From Anaerolinea sp. (GTDB lineage Bacteria > Chloroflexota > Anaerolineae > Anaerolineales > Villigracilaceae), in the NCBI GenBank assembly GCA_020047815.1, contig JAIFNG010000152.1, forward strand, positions 1-42,597: a DNA stretch of 42,597 nt. The letters are read 5' to 3'. Shown piece by piece: positions 25,531-34,024 of this stretch (the stretch's first letter is position 1; every line of letters starts with the position of its first letter). The notes beneath the pieces are model-generated. The model did no database searches and had not been told where the DNA came from. It worked only from the letters and a program-made list of their open reading frames with translations. Made by a program: the position numbers and the translations under genes.

Positions 25531-25568
25531 AAAAAAACAGACACCTTGAATTGGGTGTCTGTTTTTTT
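25531..25568. terminator. Bidirectional rho-independent terminator
   Basis: AAAAAAACAGACACC (25531-25545) pairs perfectly with GGTGTCTGTTTTTTT (25554-25568). It lies between convergent genes (25470 and 25586) and closes both operons. Confidence 0.93.
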
Positions 25569-25585
25569 ACGTTTATAAGCTAACT

Positions 25586-26848
25586 CTAGTGATGTTCCTT
25601 CATGGATTGAAATGGCAGGTAGCGCGCCGCCAGGCTGAACATCAACAGCCAGTAGCTAAGCACCAGGGTAGCCACCGAGAATTCAACCCAGGTTGGGGTG
25701 TAAGAATTGAGGATAACTCCCGGGGTGAAGGGATCATACGAGATCGATGCGATCAAGCCAGCAAAATTATAATTCCAGCGGGTGAGGATCGCGGCAATGA
25801 TCGGGAAGATTGACACCGCCATCAGGATACGGAAGTTCACTTTTTTGGCCGCCATCATCACAGAGCCGGCGATGATCGGAAGCAATGCCTGCCCCAACCA
25901 AAACGTCAGACTATAGGGAGAGATGGTATCCAGCACTTCGGTTTGCAGGGCAATCTCACGATTGAAACTGTAATAGTTGGTCACAGCCCAGTCCCAAATG
26001 CGGAGGTAGGTCAGCAGCAGGGTAATCCCGCCGGAGAGGCGTGCAATATCCAGAAGGGCCCCATCACTGACCTGTCCCGGGCGCATGACCCGGAAAACAA
26101 ACACACTAGACAGGAAAAGCAAGGCAATACCACCGCTCATGGCAGAGAACACGAACTGCACCGGAGCACTCTGGTTGAACCAGATACCGCGCCCGGCGAG
26201 TACTGAATAAGTTGCACCAAGTGATGCCTGATGAAGCAAGGAGAGGGTCAGGCCAGCAACAGCCAGGATCGGACTTGCGCTGTGAAGCCAATGCGAAAGC
26301 TTATGCATAAACTTAATGAAACTGCCAAGAATTGGGAAGCGGGCCAGCCAGGGATGCGAGTGAAAAACTGAATGCTCGAGCACAATCGGCAGAACTTCAG
26401 CCATTAGTACACTCAGGTACAAAACCACGCACATGGTCACTTCCCACAGCAGGGAGTGAGGCTGCCAAAAGACAATGGGATGCCAGAACCGTAGCGGTTG
26501 GCCAAGGTCAAACAGCAACACCATTCCCGCAGTGGAATAGCCAAGAAAGCCCAGCAGAACGGCAAGTTTGCCGATGACTTCAAAGCGTTTGATACGCAGG
26601 ATATAGACAATCACACCAAAGACGAAGGCGCTTCCGCCCATGGCAATGGCAGAGAGGTCAACAGAGATCCACAATCCCCAGGGTATTGCATTGGATAGGC
26701 CGGTCACGTGTAAACCATCACGCAGAACGGTGAACGCTCCCACCAATCCAAACAGGATACCAATGATCAACAGACTGATCCAGTAGGGAAAAACAATGAA
26801 GGACCTTTTACCAATGCGGACAGTTGGGCATTGAATATTGGAAATCAT
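25586..26848 (-). CDS. NrfD/PsrC-family quinone-interacting membrane subunit
   Basis: This 420-residue integral membrane protein has about ten hydrophobic helices. It matches the NrfD/HybB-like family, which exchanges electrons between menaquinone and a periplasmic iron-sulfur subunit. Landmarks are the N-terminal FVVFPYW-like start, AIPWGLWISVDLSAIAMGGSAF and the HPIVFWQPHSLLWEV loop. It follows the ferredoxin gene by 3 bases and the heptahaem cytochrome gene before that. The cytochrome, ferredoxin and NrfD order resembles NrfBCD and the Hmc/Tmc/Qrc-type complexes of anaerobes. No molybdopterin catalytic subunit is encoded in the window. Confidence 0.88.
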   Translation of the reverse strand: MISNIQCPTVRIGKRSFIVFPYWISLLIIGILFGLVGAFTVLRDGLHVTGLSNAIPWGLWISVDLSAIAMGGSAFVFGVIVYILRIKRFEVIGKLAVLLGFLGYSTAGMVLLFDLGQPLRFWHPIVFWQPHSLLWEVTMCVVLYLSVLMAEVLPIVLEHSVFHSHPWLARFPILGSFIKFMHKLSHWLHSASPILAVAGLTLSLLHQASLGATYSVLAGRGIWFNQSAPVQFVFSAMSGGIALLFLSSVFVFRVMRPGQVSDGALLDIARLSGGITLLLTYLRIWDWAVTNYYSFNREIALQTEVLDTISPYSLTFWLGQALLPIIAGSVMMAAKKVNFRILMAVSIFPIIAAILTRWNYNFAGLIASISYDPFTPGVILNSYTPTWVEFSVATLVLSYWLLMFSLAARYLPFQSMKEHH

Positions 26849-26851
26849 GGG

Positions 26852-27694
26852 TTAACCCTCCACGTTTTGGCCAAAGGGTGTCTTTGACTCTGCAACCGGC
26901 GGGATGTAATACACACGCGGCTCGGTACTTAGGTCTTCACGCAGACGCAGGGTAACACTCGCTTCAGTTTGTGCCATCGAGATGGGGCTGGCGGCGTCAT
27001 TCAAGTCGCCAAAAACGCGTGCACCGGTTGGGCAGGCAACAACACAAGCAGGGGTGGCAGCAGTATCCACACCGGGAACAAATCCACGTTCCACACCGTA
27101 ATCAATACGATGCGAGCAGAAGTGGCATTTTTCAACCACGCCGCGCGGACGGTTATCCACTTCCTGAAAGCCGAAATCAGGGGCTTTGCTGCTGGTTTCG
27201 ATCGGGTTTTTCCAGTTAAAGACCCGCGCGCCATACGGGCAAGCCACCTGGCAATAACGGCAGCCAATGCAAAGAGTGTAATCCATCGCCACAATACCAT
27301 CAGGGCGGTAATAAGTGGCTCCAACCGGGCAGACGTGGACACATGGGGCTTCTTCGCACTGCATACATGGGCGGGATAGGAAATACTCTTCGCCTGATTG
27401 CGTGGTCTCGGTGGTAACCACGTTGTAGAGCATGTCATCTGCCAGATTATTAACAGCCTGACAGGCATAAGTGCAATAGTTACAACCGATACACTTGTTG
27501 ATGTCTACCAACATGCCCCACTTGGGACCATCACTCTCGTGGCTGTCAGATTTGCTGCGCACAGCCAGCGAGTTCAGGCTGAAGAACTGAGCCAGCCCAG
27601 CCGCTCCCAGCAACGCCCCGCCCACTTTTAACAAGTCGCGACGGGCGATTTTTTGTTCTCCCTGTTCGGCAGGAGTTTCATTTTGATTTTTCAT
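26852..27694 (-). CDS. Tat-exported four-cluster ferredoxin (NrfC/HybA type)
   Basis: This 280-residue protein has a twin-arginine signal (ARRDLLK near residue 17 followed by a hydrophobic stretch), so it is exported folded. Cysteine motifs for four [4Fe-4S] clusters are visible: CIGCNYCTYACQ, CMQCEEAPCVHVCP, CIGCRYCQVACP, and CHFCSHR paired with CVVACP. It should pass electrons between the multihaem cytochrome and the NrfD-type membrane subunit encoded 3 bases downstream. Spacing and length are normal for NrfC-like proteins. Confidence 0.92.
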   Translation of the reverse strand: MKNQNETPAEQGEQKIARRDLLKVGGALLGAAGLAQFFSLNSLAVRSKSDSHESDGPKWGMLVDINKCIGCNYCTYACQAVNNLADDMLYNVVTTETTQSGEEYFLSRPCMQCEEAPCVHVCPVGATYYRPDGIVAMDYTLCIGCRYCQVACPYGARVFNWKNPIETSSKAPDFGFQEVDNRPRGVVEKCHFCSHRIDYGVERGFVPGVDTAATPACVVACPTGARVFGDLNDAASPISMAQTEASVTLRLREDLSTEPRVYYIPPVAESKTPFGQNVEG

Positions 27695-27745
27695 TCAGAC
27701 CTCCAGGGGATTGGCACAAAGCCAGTCCATGATCAATCTCTAAAG

Positions 27746-28588
27746 TTATTCTTCCGGAGTCGGGGTGCCGGGATCTTGTCCGAAGATTACCCAGGCGCCA
27801 ATGCCGCCAATCAACAAACCGGCAAGTAGTAATAACCAGGACGGGAGGTTGATGCCGCCTTTTTCAGGGGCTTCTGATTCTGCGACAACCTCTTCCACAG
27901 CGGGGGTTTCTTCCACCGCCACTGGTTCAGCGGTTGCCTCGGCTGAGGTCTCAGCAGGTTCAGTGGCAACCGGTTCCACGACCACACCGGCGGCGATCAG
28001 CTGGCTGGCTTCGTGGATGTCGGAATGGCAGGATTCGCAGGATGCAATGGTGGCTTTGAAGGTATGCCCGCTGTCTTCGCCAAGGTGACAGTTTTCACAG
28101 CTTAGTCCAGCTGCCATATGGGTAGATTCGTGAGCAGCCTCGAACTGAGCCTTGTGGCAGTTCGCGCAGATCAACTGGTTATCATCCAACACTTTTTGTT
28201 GTTGGGAATGTGGCTCGTGGCAGGTGGCACAGCCGAGTGCTATCTCTCCGTGACGACTGGATACCCATTCCTTCGATTTATCTGCGTGGCAGGTATCACA
28301 GGTCAGCGCCTGGCTTTCGACTGAATAGGGCAATTCAGGGTGGGAACCTTCGCCGCCTGTCAGGTTATGGCAGCTCTCGCAATCTATCGGTACGGAACCG
28401 TGTTGGCTGATAGTCCAGAGATCGAAATGATCCTCGTGACAGGATTTACAAGTATCAGCTGATTGAGCTGGCGCATTTGCCTTTACTTCCTGGCTTGGGC
28501 TGAGAGCCAGAAGAGCAAACAGCATGATGGTAATTGCCGATGCCAGCAATACAAGACCACTCTTGAGTTTGGGGTGTACTTTGGTCAT
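27746..28588 (-). CDS. Heptahaem c-type cytochrome with C-terminal membrane anchor
   Basis: This 280-residue protein has an N-terminal signal or anchor helix (about 10-31) and seven CxxCH haem sites at C47, C70, C97, C120, C141, C164 and C184. A Glu/Ala/Pro/Val-rich linker (about 200-243) and a C-terminal membrane helix (about 246-268) follow. It is therefore a periplasmic multihaem cytochrome tethered to the membrane. Extra histidines between the sites suit bis-histidine ligation. It is the first gene of the cytochrome, ferredoxin and NrfD unit and is likely its electron partner. The 170-base gap upstream (28589-28758) contains no clear promoter. Confidence 0.9.
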   Translation of the reverse strand: MTKVHPKLKSGLVLLASAITIMLFALLALSPSQEVKANAPAQSADTCKSCHEDHFDLWTISQHGSVPIDCESCHNLTGGEGSHPELPYSVESQALTCDTCHADKSKEWVSSRHGEIALGCATCHEPHSQQQKVLDDNQLICANCHKAQFEAAHESTHMAAGLSCENCHLGEDSGHTFKATIASCESCHSDIHEASQLIAAGVVVEPVATEPAETSAEATAEPVAVEETPAVEEVVAESEAPEKGGINLPSWLLLLAGLLIGGIGAWVIFGQDPGTPTPEE

Positions 28589-28758
28589 ATCACATTCTCC
28601 AAATATAAGAAATCCTTACAGAAATTAAAGGGTACTGACAAGCCTAATAAGGGGCAAGTGCAACCTATCATTTTCAATTCAATTGAATGTCATCATATAT
28701 TCTGTGCAAAAATCGGTTTTTAATAACTTATAAGGGTTGGGGCATTTCCAGTTTCTTT

Positions 28759-29706
28759 TCAGGAAATTTCAGCAAAATTCACCAGGCTGTCCCAGATCTC
28801 GGTATTGAGTCTGGCATACTGTGACTTTGCAAAATCCCAAAACAAACTCTGGGCGCGTGTAAACGGAAAATGAACGTTTCTTGCCATGTGCACGGTGCGG
28901 TGTAGATCCATTCCCTGCAAATCAACCTTTTTAACCCGCCCAAAGGCAAGTCCCCTTGCCGCAACCATTTCCGAAACAAAGGCAATACCCACGCCTCGTT
29001 CCACCGCCATTTCTATCGCTTCTGCGTTCCCAAGTTCCATGGTTACATTGAGCATATCAGGCGTGATACTGTAAGACTTGAGTCCTTCCATGACAGTTTC
29101 ACATGTTCCTGAGATCTCCTCACGCATGATCAACTTTTGATCAAGCAGGTCGTCAGGCATGGCTTTTCCATACGCTGCCCAGGGATGGGTGGAAGGCACG
29201 ATTAAAAAAATCCGGTCTTCAAAAAGTGGTATACATTCCAGGTCGCGATGATCAAAATGTTTACTGGAAACACCAAAGGGAATGACTTGATTAAGCAAAC
29301 GGTCGTAAACGCCTTCGCGGCCCATTATTTTGACTCTCGGATGGACAGCAGGATAACTCGATTGGAACATGGAAAGCAGGGCAGGCATCAAATATTTTCC
29401 GGCAGATGTTGAGCAGCCGATCAATAGATCCCCGCCAATCTCTTTTTTAATATCCTGTATACTTTCTTCCATCAGGCGTGCTGAGCGCAATACGTCTCTA
29501 ACCATGGGGAGAAGGGCCTCTCCCATCTCGCTCAATGTAACTGACCGCCCATGCCGTTGGAATAACTCCACGTTATAGGCTTGTTCCATTGTCTGAATAT
29601 TCTGGCTGACAGCTGATTGGGACATATTCAACCGGCGCGCCGCCTGGCTGAAGTTTTTCTCTTCGGCAGCGACAACAAACACGCGCATCGTAGATAATTC
29701 GATCAT
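28759..29706 (-). CDS. LysR-family transcriptional regulator
   Basis: This 315-residue regulator has an N-terminal winged helix (MRVFVVAAEEKNFSQAARRLNMSQSAVSQNIQTMEQ) and a periplasmic-binding-like effector domain. ATG 29706 has GGAGAGGAAA just upstream; the open frame extends 20 codons further, to 29766. It sits between the tandem-rhodanese gene and the cytochrome/ferredoxin/NrfD genes on the same strand and may control one or both. Its C-terminal half resembles the CysB/CbbR class in layout, but the effector cannot be read from the sequence. Confidence 0.9.
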   Translation of the reverse strand: MIELSTMRVFVVAAEEKNFSQAARRLNMSQSAVSQNIQTMEQAYNVELFQRHGRSVTLSEMGEALLPMVRDVLRSARLMEESIQDIKKEIGGDLLIGCSTSAGKYLMPALLSMFQSSYPAVHPRVKIMGREGVYDRLLNQVIPFGVSSKHFDHRDLECIPLFEDRIFLIVPSTHPWAAYGKAMPDDLLDQKLIMREEISGTCETVMEGLKSYSITPDMLNVTMELGNAEAIEMAVERGVGIAFVSEMVAARGLAFGRVKKVDLQGMDLHRTVHMARNVHFPFTRAQSLFWDFAKSQYARLNTEIWDSLVNFAEIS

Positions 29707-29819
29707 TTTCCTCTCCATCATAAGGACGTCTGATGTATTTACAGGAAAATGATAAGCGGTTTTCATAGTTGTGACCAGTGATAAACGTCAATGATTTTTG
29801 ATGAATTAGGAAATACTCG

Positions 29820-29851
29820 AAAAACTGCCCGCGAGGGTGCCTCGCGGACAG
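29820..29851 (-). terminator. Terminator after the tandem-rhodanese gene
   Basis: On the minus strand CTGTCCGCGAGG and CCTCGCGGGCAG pair with one wobble around CAC, followed by five T. It lies 14 bases past the stop at 29865. Confidence 0.85.
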
Positions 29852-29864
29852 TCTCAATTTAATA

Positions 29865-31604
29865 CTATTTCACGACAGGCAGTTCGGAGGCGATCCAACC
29901 ATTCATGCCGCCATTCAAATTGCGGACGCTGGTGTAGCCCAGGAATTGCAAGTACATCTGGGTCATGGCACCGCGGTGACCCGAGGCACACAAAACCATG
30001 ATGGGAGCAGCCTTGTCAGCGGGAAGTAGAGCGAGGTTGGCAGGCACTTCGATGACAGGAACCAAAACTGCACCATCAATGTGACCGTTGGCATCCCATT
30101 CTTCCTGGCTGCGAACATCAAGAATAAAGGGAACTGTTCCGCCGACTAGTTCGGTGTTGAAATCGGGGGATTTAATCGCGCCAAAGCCTTCGGGAAGTCC
30201 ACTGAGGTAGGCATCGAGGGCGGCAAGTTTACCTTCATCCACTGTGGGAGCAGTACCGGCAGTTGGCGCGGCAGGAGCGCCCATTTCAACTGGGAATTCA
30301 GCTTTGAGCCAGCCATTCATACCGCCGTTAAGGTTGACGACATCGGTATATCCAAGCAAACGGAGCGCCATCATGCCAAGCGAGCCGCGGTGACCGGATG
30401 CACAGGTGATAACGATCTTTTCATCCTGCGCAGGAAGTTTATCGAGATTCTTGAGCAGATCGCGGATCGGGATGTTGACCGCACCAGCAATGTAGCCAGC
30501 GGTTTCGATTTCAGCAGGTTCACGCACGTCCACAATGAAAGGAGGAGTCTCAACCATCATCTCATTGAGCTTGTCAGACTTGATGCTGTAGAAACCGGCA
30601 TCAGACGGCAGGGTGGCGAGTAATTCAGCCATCTCACTGACCAGACCCACAACTGGTAATCCGGCAGTCTTCCAGCCATTAAAGCCACCGTTCAAGTTAA
30701 TGACATCGGTATATCCCATCAAGTGCAAGCCCATGGTCACGATGGATCCACGATGACCAGAAGCGCAGTAGATAACAAAGCGTTCATCCTTGGCAGGCAG
30801 TTTATCCAGATTGGAGAAAACATCCTGCATGGGGACATTGACTGAGCCTTCGATGATACCGTCTTTGCTTACTTCTCCGGCAGTGCGCACATCGATCATG
30901 ACAGGAGCAGCATCCACCAGTTCTTCAGAAAGTTTGTCATTCTTGATGGAGAGGAAACCCTCCGGTAAAGTGGAGACAAAACCATTGAGCATTTCAAACA
31001 GAGCCTGGTCTTCGACAATTGCTGCGCTGTTAAGAACAGCAGGAGCCTCAGGCATGGAGCCAGTGACAACTGGAAATTCAGCTTTTAACCAGCCGTTCAC
31101 GCCACCCGCCAAATTGCGGACATTGGTATAGCCCAACAATTTGAGGGAAGCCATGATAAAGCCACCGCGATGACCGGAAGCACAGGTAACAACGATGGGT
31201 TCATCAAGACCGGGGAGTTTATCCAGATTGTTGAGGACATCGCGTACCGGTATATTGACCGAGCCTTCGATAAATCCGGCTGTTTCAATTTCAGCGGCTT
31301 CGCGTACATCAAGAATGAATGGTGCCTTATCAACAAGTTCTTCGCTGAGGGAGGCGGGCTTCACAGTCCCATAACCCTTGTCGGCGGGCAGGCTGTTAAC
31401 AAGTTCGTTAAACAACGCCTGGGCATCGGGTCCTGTTTCAACAACGGGGGCTTCGGTTACAACGACGGGGGCTTCAGTCATTTCTACAACCGGGGCTTCG
31501 GTGACTTCCGCTTCCACAACCGGTTCAGCGGCAGGCGCACAGGCGCTCAAGATCATGCTAAACACGATCAGAAGTCCAAACAATACTTGCACTTTCTTAG
31601 ACAT
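29865..31604 (-). CDS. Lipoprotein with four tandem rhodanese domains
   Basis: This 579-residue protein has a signal peptide and lipobox (LSAC, C22), a Val/Thr/Glu/Pro-rich linker to about residue 57, and four rhodanese domains of about 125-140 residues each. Each keeps an intact active-site loop CASGHRG (C141, C280, C401, C539) and the motif NGWLKAEFPVV or a close variant at its end. Each domain is preceded by a helical PADKGYG/PEGFLSI-type spacer. The repeats differ in detail, so the duplication is old. It should handle sulfane sulfur outside the cytoplasmic membrane, with up to four persulfide-carrying cysteines. A thiosulfate/polysulfide-linked role fits the neighbouring cytochromes and YeeE-type transporter. 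Confidence 0.93.
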   Translation of the reverse strand: MSKKVQVLFGLLIVFSMILSACAPAAEPVVEAEVTEAPVVEMTEAPVVVTEAPVVETGPDAQALFNELVNSLPADKGYGTVKPASLSEELVDKAPFILDVREAAEIETAGFIEGSVNIPVRDVLNNLDKLPGLDEPIVVTCASGHRGGFIMASLKLLGYTNVRNLAGGVNGWLKAEFPVVTGSMPEAPAVLNSAAIVEDQALFEMLNGFVSTLPEGFLSIKNDKLSEELVDAAPVMIDVRTAGEVSKDGIIEGSVNVPMQDVFSNLDKLPAKDERFVIYCASGHRGSIVTMGLHLMGYTDVINLNGGFNGWKTAGLPVVGLVSEMAELLATLPSDAGFYSIKSDKLNEMMVETPPFIVDVREPAEIETAGYIAGAVNIPIRDLLKNLDKLPAQDEKIVITCASGHRGSLGMMALRLLGYTDVVNLNGGMNGWLKAEFPVEMGAPAAPTAGTAPTVDEGKLAALDAYLSGLPEGFGAIKSPDFNTELVGGTVPFILDVRSQEEWDANGHIDGAVLVPVIEVPANLALLPADKAAPIMVLCASGHRGAMTQMYLQFLGYTSVRNLNGGMNGWIASELPVVK

Positions 31605-31645
31605 GGTGACTCTCCTTGGTTTAATTAGAAACTTAATTTTTAAAT

Positions 31646-31681
31646 CGTCCTGCAGGCTGGCATGACCTCGTCCACAGGACG
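31646..31681 (-). repeat. Small inverted repeat in the cytochrome-rhodanese gap
   Basis: CGTCCTG (31646-31652) pairs with CAGGACG (31675-31681) around a 22-base loop. It lies between the multihaem gene's stop and the rhodanese gene's start. It may be a weak attenuator; no clear T run follows. Confidence 0.35.
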
Positions 31682-31693
31682 TTGTTCACTTTT

Positions 31694-33241
31694 TTATTTT
31701 TCCATCTTGTGGCAACCCAGACAGTTATCATCCTTGTAGGCGACATGGTCTTCCGGGCTGATGGGTGAGTTGCGGATACCGGTGCTGTGGCAGGCAGTAC
31801 ATGAATTTGAGACATGCTCCGCGTGGCTTGCCGGGGTGTTGGGCGCACTGAGCACCTGTTCGATATCAACCAATGGCGGCAAGTCTTCCAAGATAACCAA
31901 AGCGTTGGCAGCCAACTCTGCGGGTTTCACCTTGTCGGCGGTCAGGAAGATCTTTACATCCTCACTATGGCATGACTCACAAGACGCATTTTGGGGTGTA
32001 TTCTTTTGGATATTATGCGGCGTGGAGTAAACCCAGGTGGGCAGCGCATCGAAATTTGGCAGCAGGTTCTCACCATAAAATTCGTACGCATTCGGGTCTA
32101 CTGGTACATGGCGCACAGGTACAAAAGCGTAGGGGCGTTCGTCGTTCTGGAGCGGGTTACGCCCGATCATGAATGTCTGGTAGGTGGCATCGGTCTCGAA
32201 GAACGGATTGCCGCTGGTTTCGCTGACCGCCACATGGCAATTGTCGCAGCTGGTGTAGGTGACCGAGTGGCAAACCTGGCAGGAAAGTTTATCGCCGTGA
32301 ACCTGATGCATCGGGTTATTGTCACCACCAGGCGCAGCAGTTATATGACAGTCCACGCACTTTGGCGCTTCCATACCAGAGTATCGGTTGGCTTCAGCGG
32401 TTTCCATATCAGTGGCTGTGCCGTGCAGTTCAGCGCCGGCATGACACTTGACGCAACTCATGCGTGCCTCGCGGAAGTGCACATCGCCAGGAATGCCTTC
32501 GTTCTTACCGAGGAATTCATTACCCACACGGCTGCCGTGGCAGGCTGTGCAGGAACGGGTCATGGGCGGGGTCGCTTCAAACACATGTCCGGTAAATAGA
32601 CCACCGCCCACATTCTTGGGCTGGCTGACATGGCACTCACCGCAGGTTGTATGGCAGGTGGCGCAGTGATTCCCGAACATTTCTTCAAGAGCGGGATGAT
32701 TTTCAGGAACTTCACCACCGCGCGTATTGAGTGCAGTCCAGTATCCCTGCTGGGTTGAGTGAAGAGCAAACTCATAGGTGGCTGTCACGTCGCCATGACA
32801 ATCACCACCGCAGTATTTTTCAGGCTCAGAACTTGGGCTGGCAACCAACCCATCATGTGCAACTGCCTTGTCAGACGATTCAGCGCCGCCATGACATTCA
32901 GTACAGGCAATTTGACCGTGCGTAGTCGTCAGGAATGTACCTGCGTCGACCAGTGCTTTCTCCCATGGCTCCAACGGAGCCACTTCGCCCCCTCAGCCAA
33001 CGCCTTTTGATTCACCTTCCGCCTCCACAACTAGGGCGGCAGTATCGATCAGGCGCTGCTTGTCTGTGTGACAGCTCACACATTCAGTATCAGGGACGGC
33101 AGAAACCACCGCTTCAGGAGTTTCCTCTGCGGTGGTGGTTGGGAGTGTCTCAATGGGAGCCTCGGTGGGAGGCTTGGTTGCACAGGCTGAAAGAATGAAC
33201 AGCGCAACGGTCATCAGGAATGCTAATTTAAATTTAGACAA
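31694..33241 (-). CDS. Multihaem c-type cytochrome lipoprotein with in-frame TGA (candidate selenoprotein)
   Basis: Two pieces share one frame. Codons 1-82 (33241-32996) encode a lipoprotein signal (lipobox ILSAC), a Thr/Pro/Glu-rich linker and one CVSCH site. Codons 84-515 carry eleven CxxCH sites and one CxxxCH (CGGDCH), so the joined protein has about 13 haem sites. Codon 83 is TGA (32995-32993), in the context KGVG-TGA-GGEVAP. The downstream part has no export signal, so on its own it could not be haem-loaded; this argues for one gene. A hairpin fitting the bacterial SECIS rules follows the TGA. The alternatives are a nonsense mutation (pseudogene) or a sequencing error. The TTG start at 33241 has GAGGT upstream. 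It is likely co-transcribed with the rhodanese gene. Confidence 0.75.
32966..32995 (-). promoter_or_regulatory. SECIS-like hairpin directly after an in-frame TGA
   Basis: After TGA (32995-32993) the minus strand continues 10 bases, then TGGCTCC-GTT-GGAGCCA (32982-32966). This is a 7-bp perfect stem, 8 with an outer G-T wobble, with a GTT loop. The TGA-to-loop distance is 17 bases and the loop begins with G. Published bacterial SECIS consensus, as I know it, asks for 16-37 bases, a loop of 3-14 bases and a G in its first two positions. All are met, though short hairpins occur by chance. Confidence 0.5.
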
Positions 33242-33255
33242 TGTGACCTCACAGT

Positions 33256-33288
33256 TTGTGTTCTATTTCACAAATTGTATTCTATTTC
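33256..33288. repeat. Direct repeat upstream of the multihaem lipoprotein gene
   Basis: TTGTGTTCTATTTC (33256-33269) and TTGTATTCTATTTC (33275-33288) differ at one base and repeat with a 19-base period. They lie 15-47 bases upstream of the minus-strand start, where a regulator or sigma factor would bind. Confidence 0.55.
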
Positions 33289-33645
33289 CTTATGCAAACA
33301 AGTGACTTTTATAACATTCTATTATTAGCTTTACTTATAGAAAAGCATTACTTATACTAAAAGATAATTAATAAGGATTTTGCTTATTTATAAACTCACC
33401 CGTAGCACCAGAAGAATTCTGGGGGGATCTCTGATCACAAGGTGGATACATTGATATTTCCACATCACTGAGAGAGTAAATGATTAGGTGTAAGGAGTGG
33501 AAATAAACACCATCGAAATATAGGTTATTTTGATTATTTACTGGGGTATCAAGACAAAGATGGTCTATTTTGGCACATGACATTAATCATAAATTAATAT
33601 GATACCAAACACTATTGTACAAATCGTCACAAGGGTATCATCGAA
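33289..33645. other. AT-rich divergent intergenic region
   Basis: There is no supported gene here; the minus-strand open frame at 33368-33583 looks like chance. One perfect inverted repeat, CCAGAA-GAA-TTCTGG (33408-33422), is a possible regulator site. The region separates the divergent multihaem and ArsR/octahaem operons and must hold promoters for both, but I see no convincing hexamer pair. Confidence 0.45.
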
Positions 33646-33671
33646 ATGCAAATATGCGTTTATGCGAATAT
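33646..33671 (+). promoter_or_regulatory. Direct repeat before arsR, candidate autoregulatory site
   Basis: ATGCAAATAT (33646-33655) and ATGCGAATAT (33662-33671) are spaced by 6 bases, 9-35 bases before the ATG. The position suits autorepression by the ArsR-type protein. Confidence 0.5.
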
Positions 33672-33680
33672 AGGTAAAAT

Positions 33681-34016
33681 ATGGTCACCCCAAATCTCCA
33701 ACAAGAAATCACCCAACTCGAAGCAAATTTTTGTGCCGCACTCTCAGACCCAAATCGCCTGCTAATTCTTTACGCGTTGAACGAGAAGCCCCTTAACGTC
33801 ACAGACCTATCCACCGAATTGGGCATCAGTCAACCTACCATGTCACGGCATCTCAAGGTGCTGCGAGAACGCGGGCTTGTTCACACCATCCGGGCAGGCA
33901 CGGTCATCATCTATCATCTGTCAGACCCAAGATTAATCCAGGCGCTTGACCTTTTGCGAAACGTCATGCGCGAACGGCTCACTTATCAAGCGAACCTGGT
34001 TAACGAAATTCCATAG
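33681..34016 (+). CDS. ArsR-family winged-helix repressor
   Basis: This 111-residue protein is a compact ArsR/SmtB-type regulator. The recognition helix region is TDLSTELGISQPTMSRHLKVLRERGLV and the wing is IRAGTVIIYHLSD. The usual metal-binding ELCVCDL motif is absent. A single cysteine (C18) lies in the N-terminal helix, so metal sensing of the classic type is unlikely. It could sense redox or reactive sulfur only if another thiol took part, so this is uncertain. It starts the operon: its stop is 8 bases from the octahaem cytochrome start. Confidence 0.9.
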   Translation: MVTPNLQQEITQLEANFCAALSDPNRLLILYALNEKPLNVTDLSTELGISQPTMSRHLKVLRERGLVHTIRAGTVIIYHLSDPRLIQALDLLRNVMRERLTYQANLVNEIP

Positions 34017-34024
34017 GAGCATGT

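Noticed and set aside
25531..25568. Inverted repeat as an insertion-sequence end
   Set aside because: A and T runs on both sides and placement between convergent genes identify it as a terminator.
32983..32995. Independent translation start (GTG 32983) for the downstream cytochrome part
   Set aside because: GAGGGGG could serve as a ribosome binding site, but the product would lack an export signal and could not mature as a c-type cytochrome.
33368..33583. 71-codon minus-strand frame in the divergent intergenic region
   Set aside because: AT-rich, no Shine-Dalgarno sequence and no recognisable protein pattern; the region is better read as regulatory.
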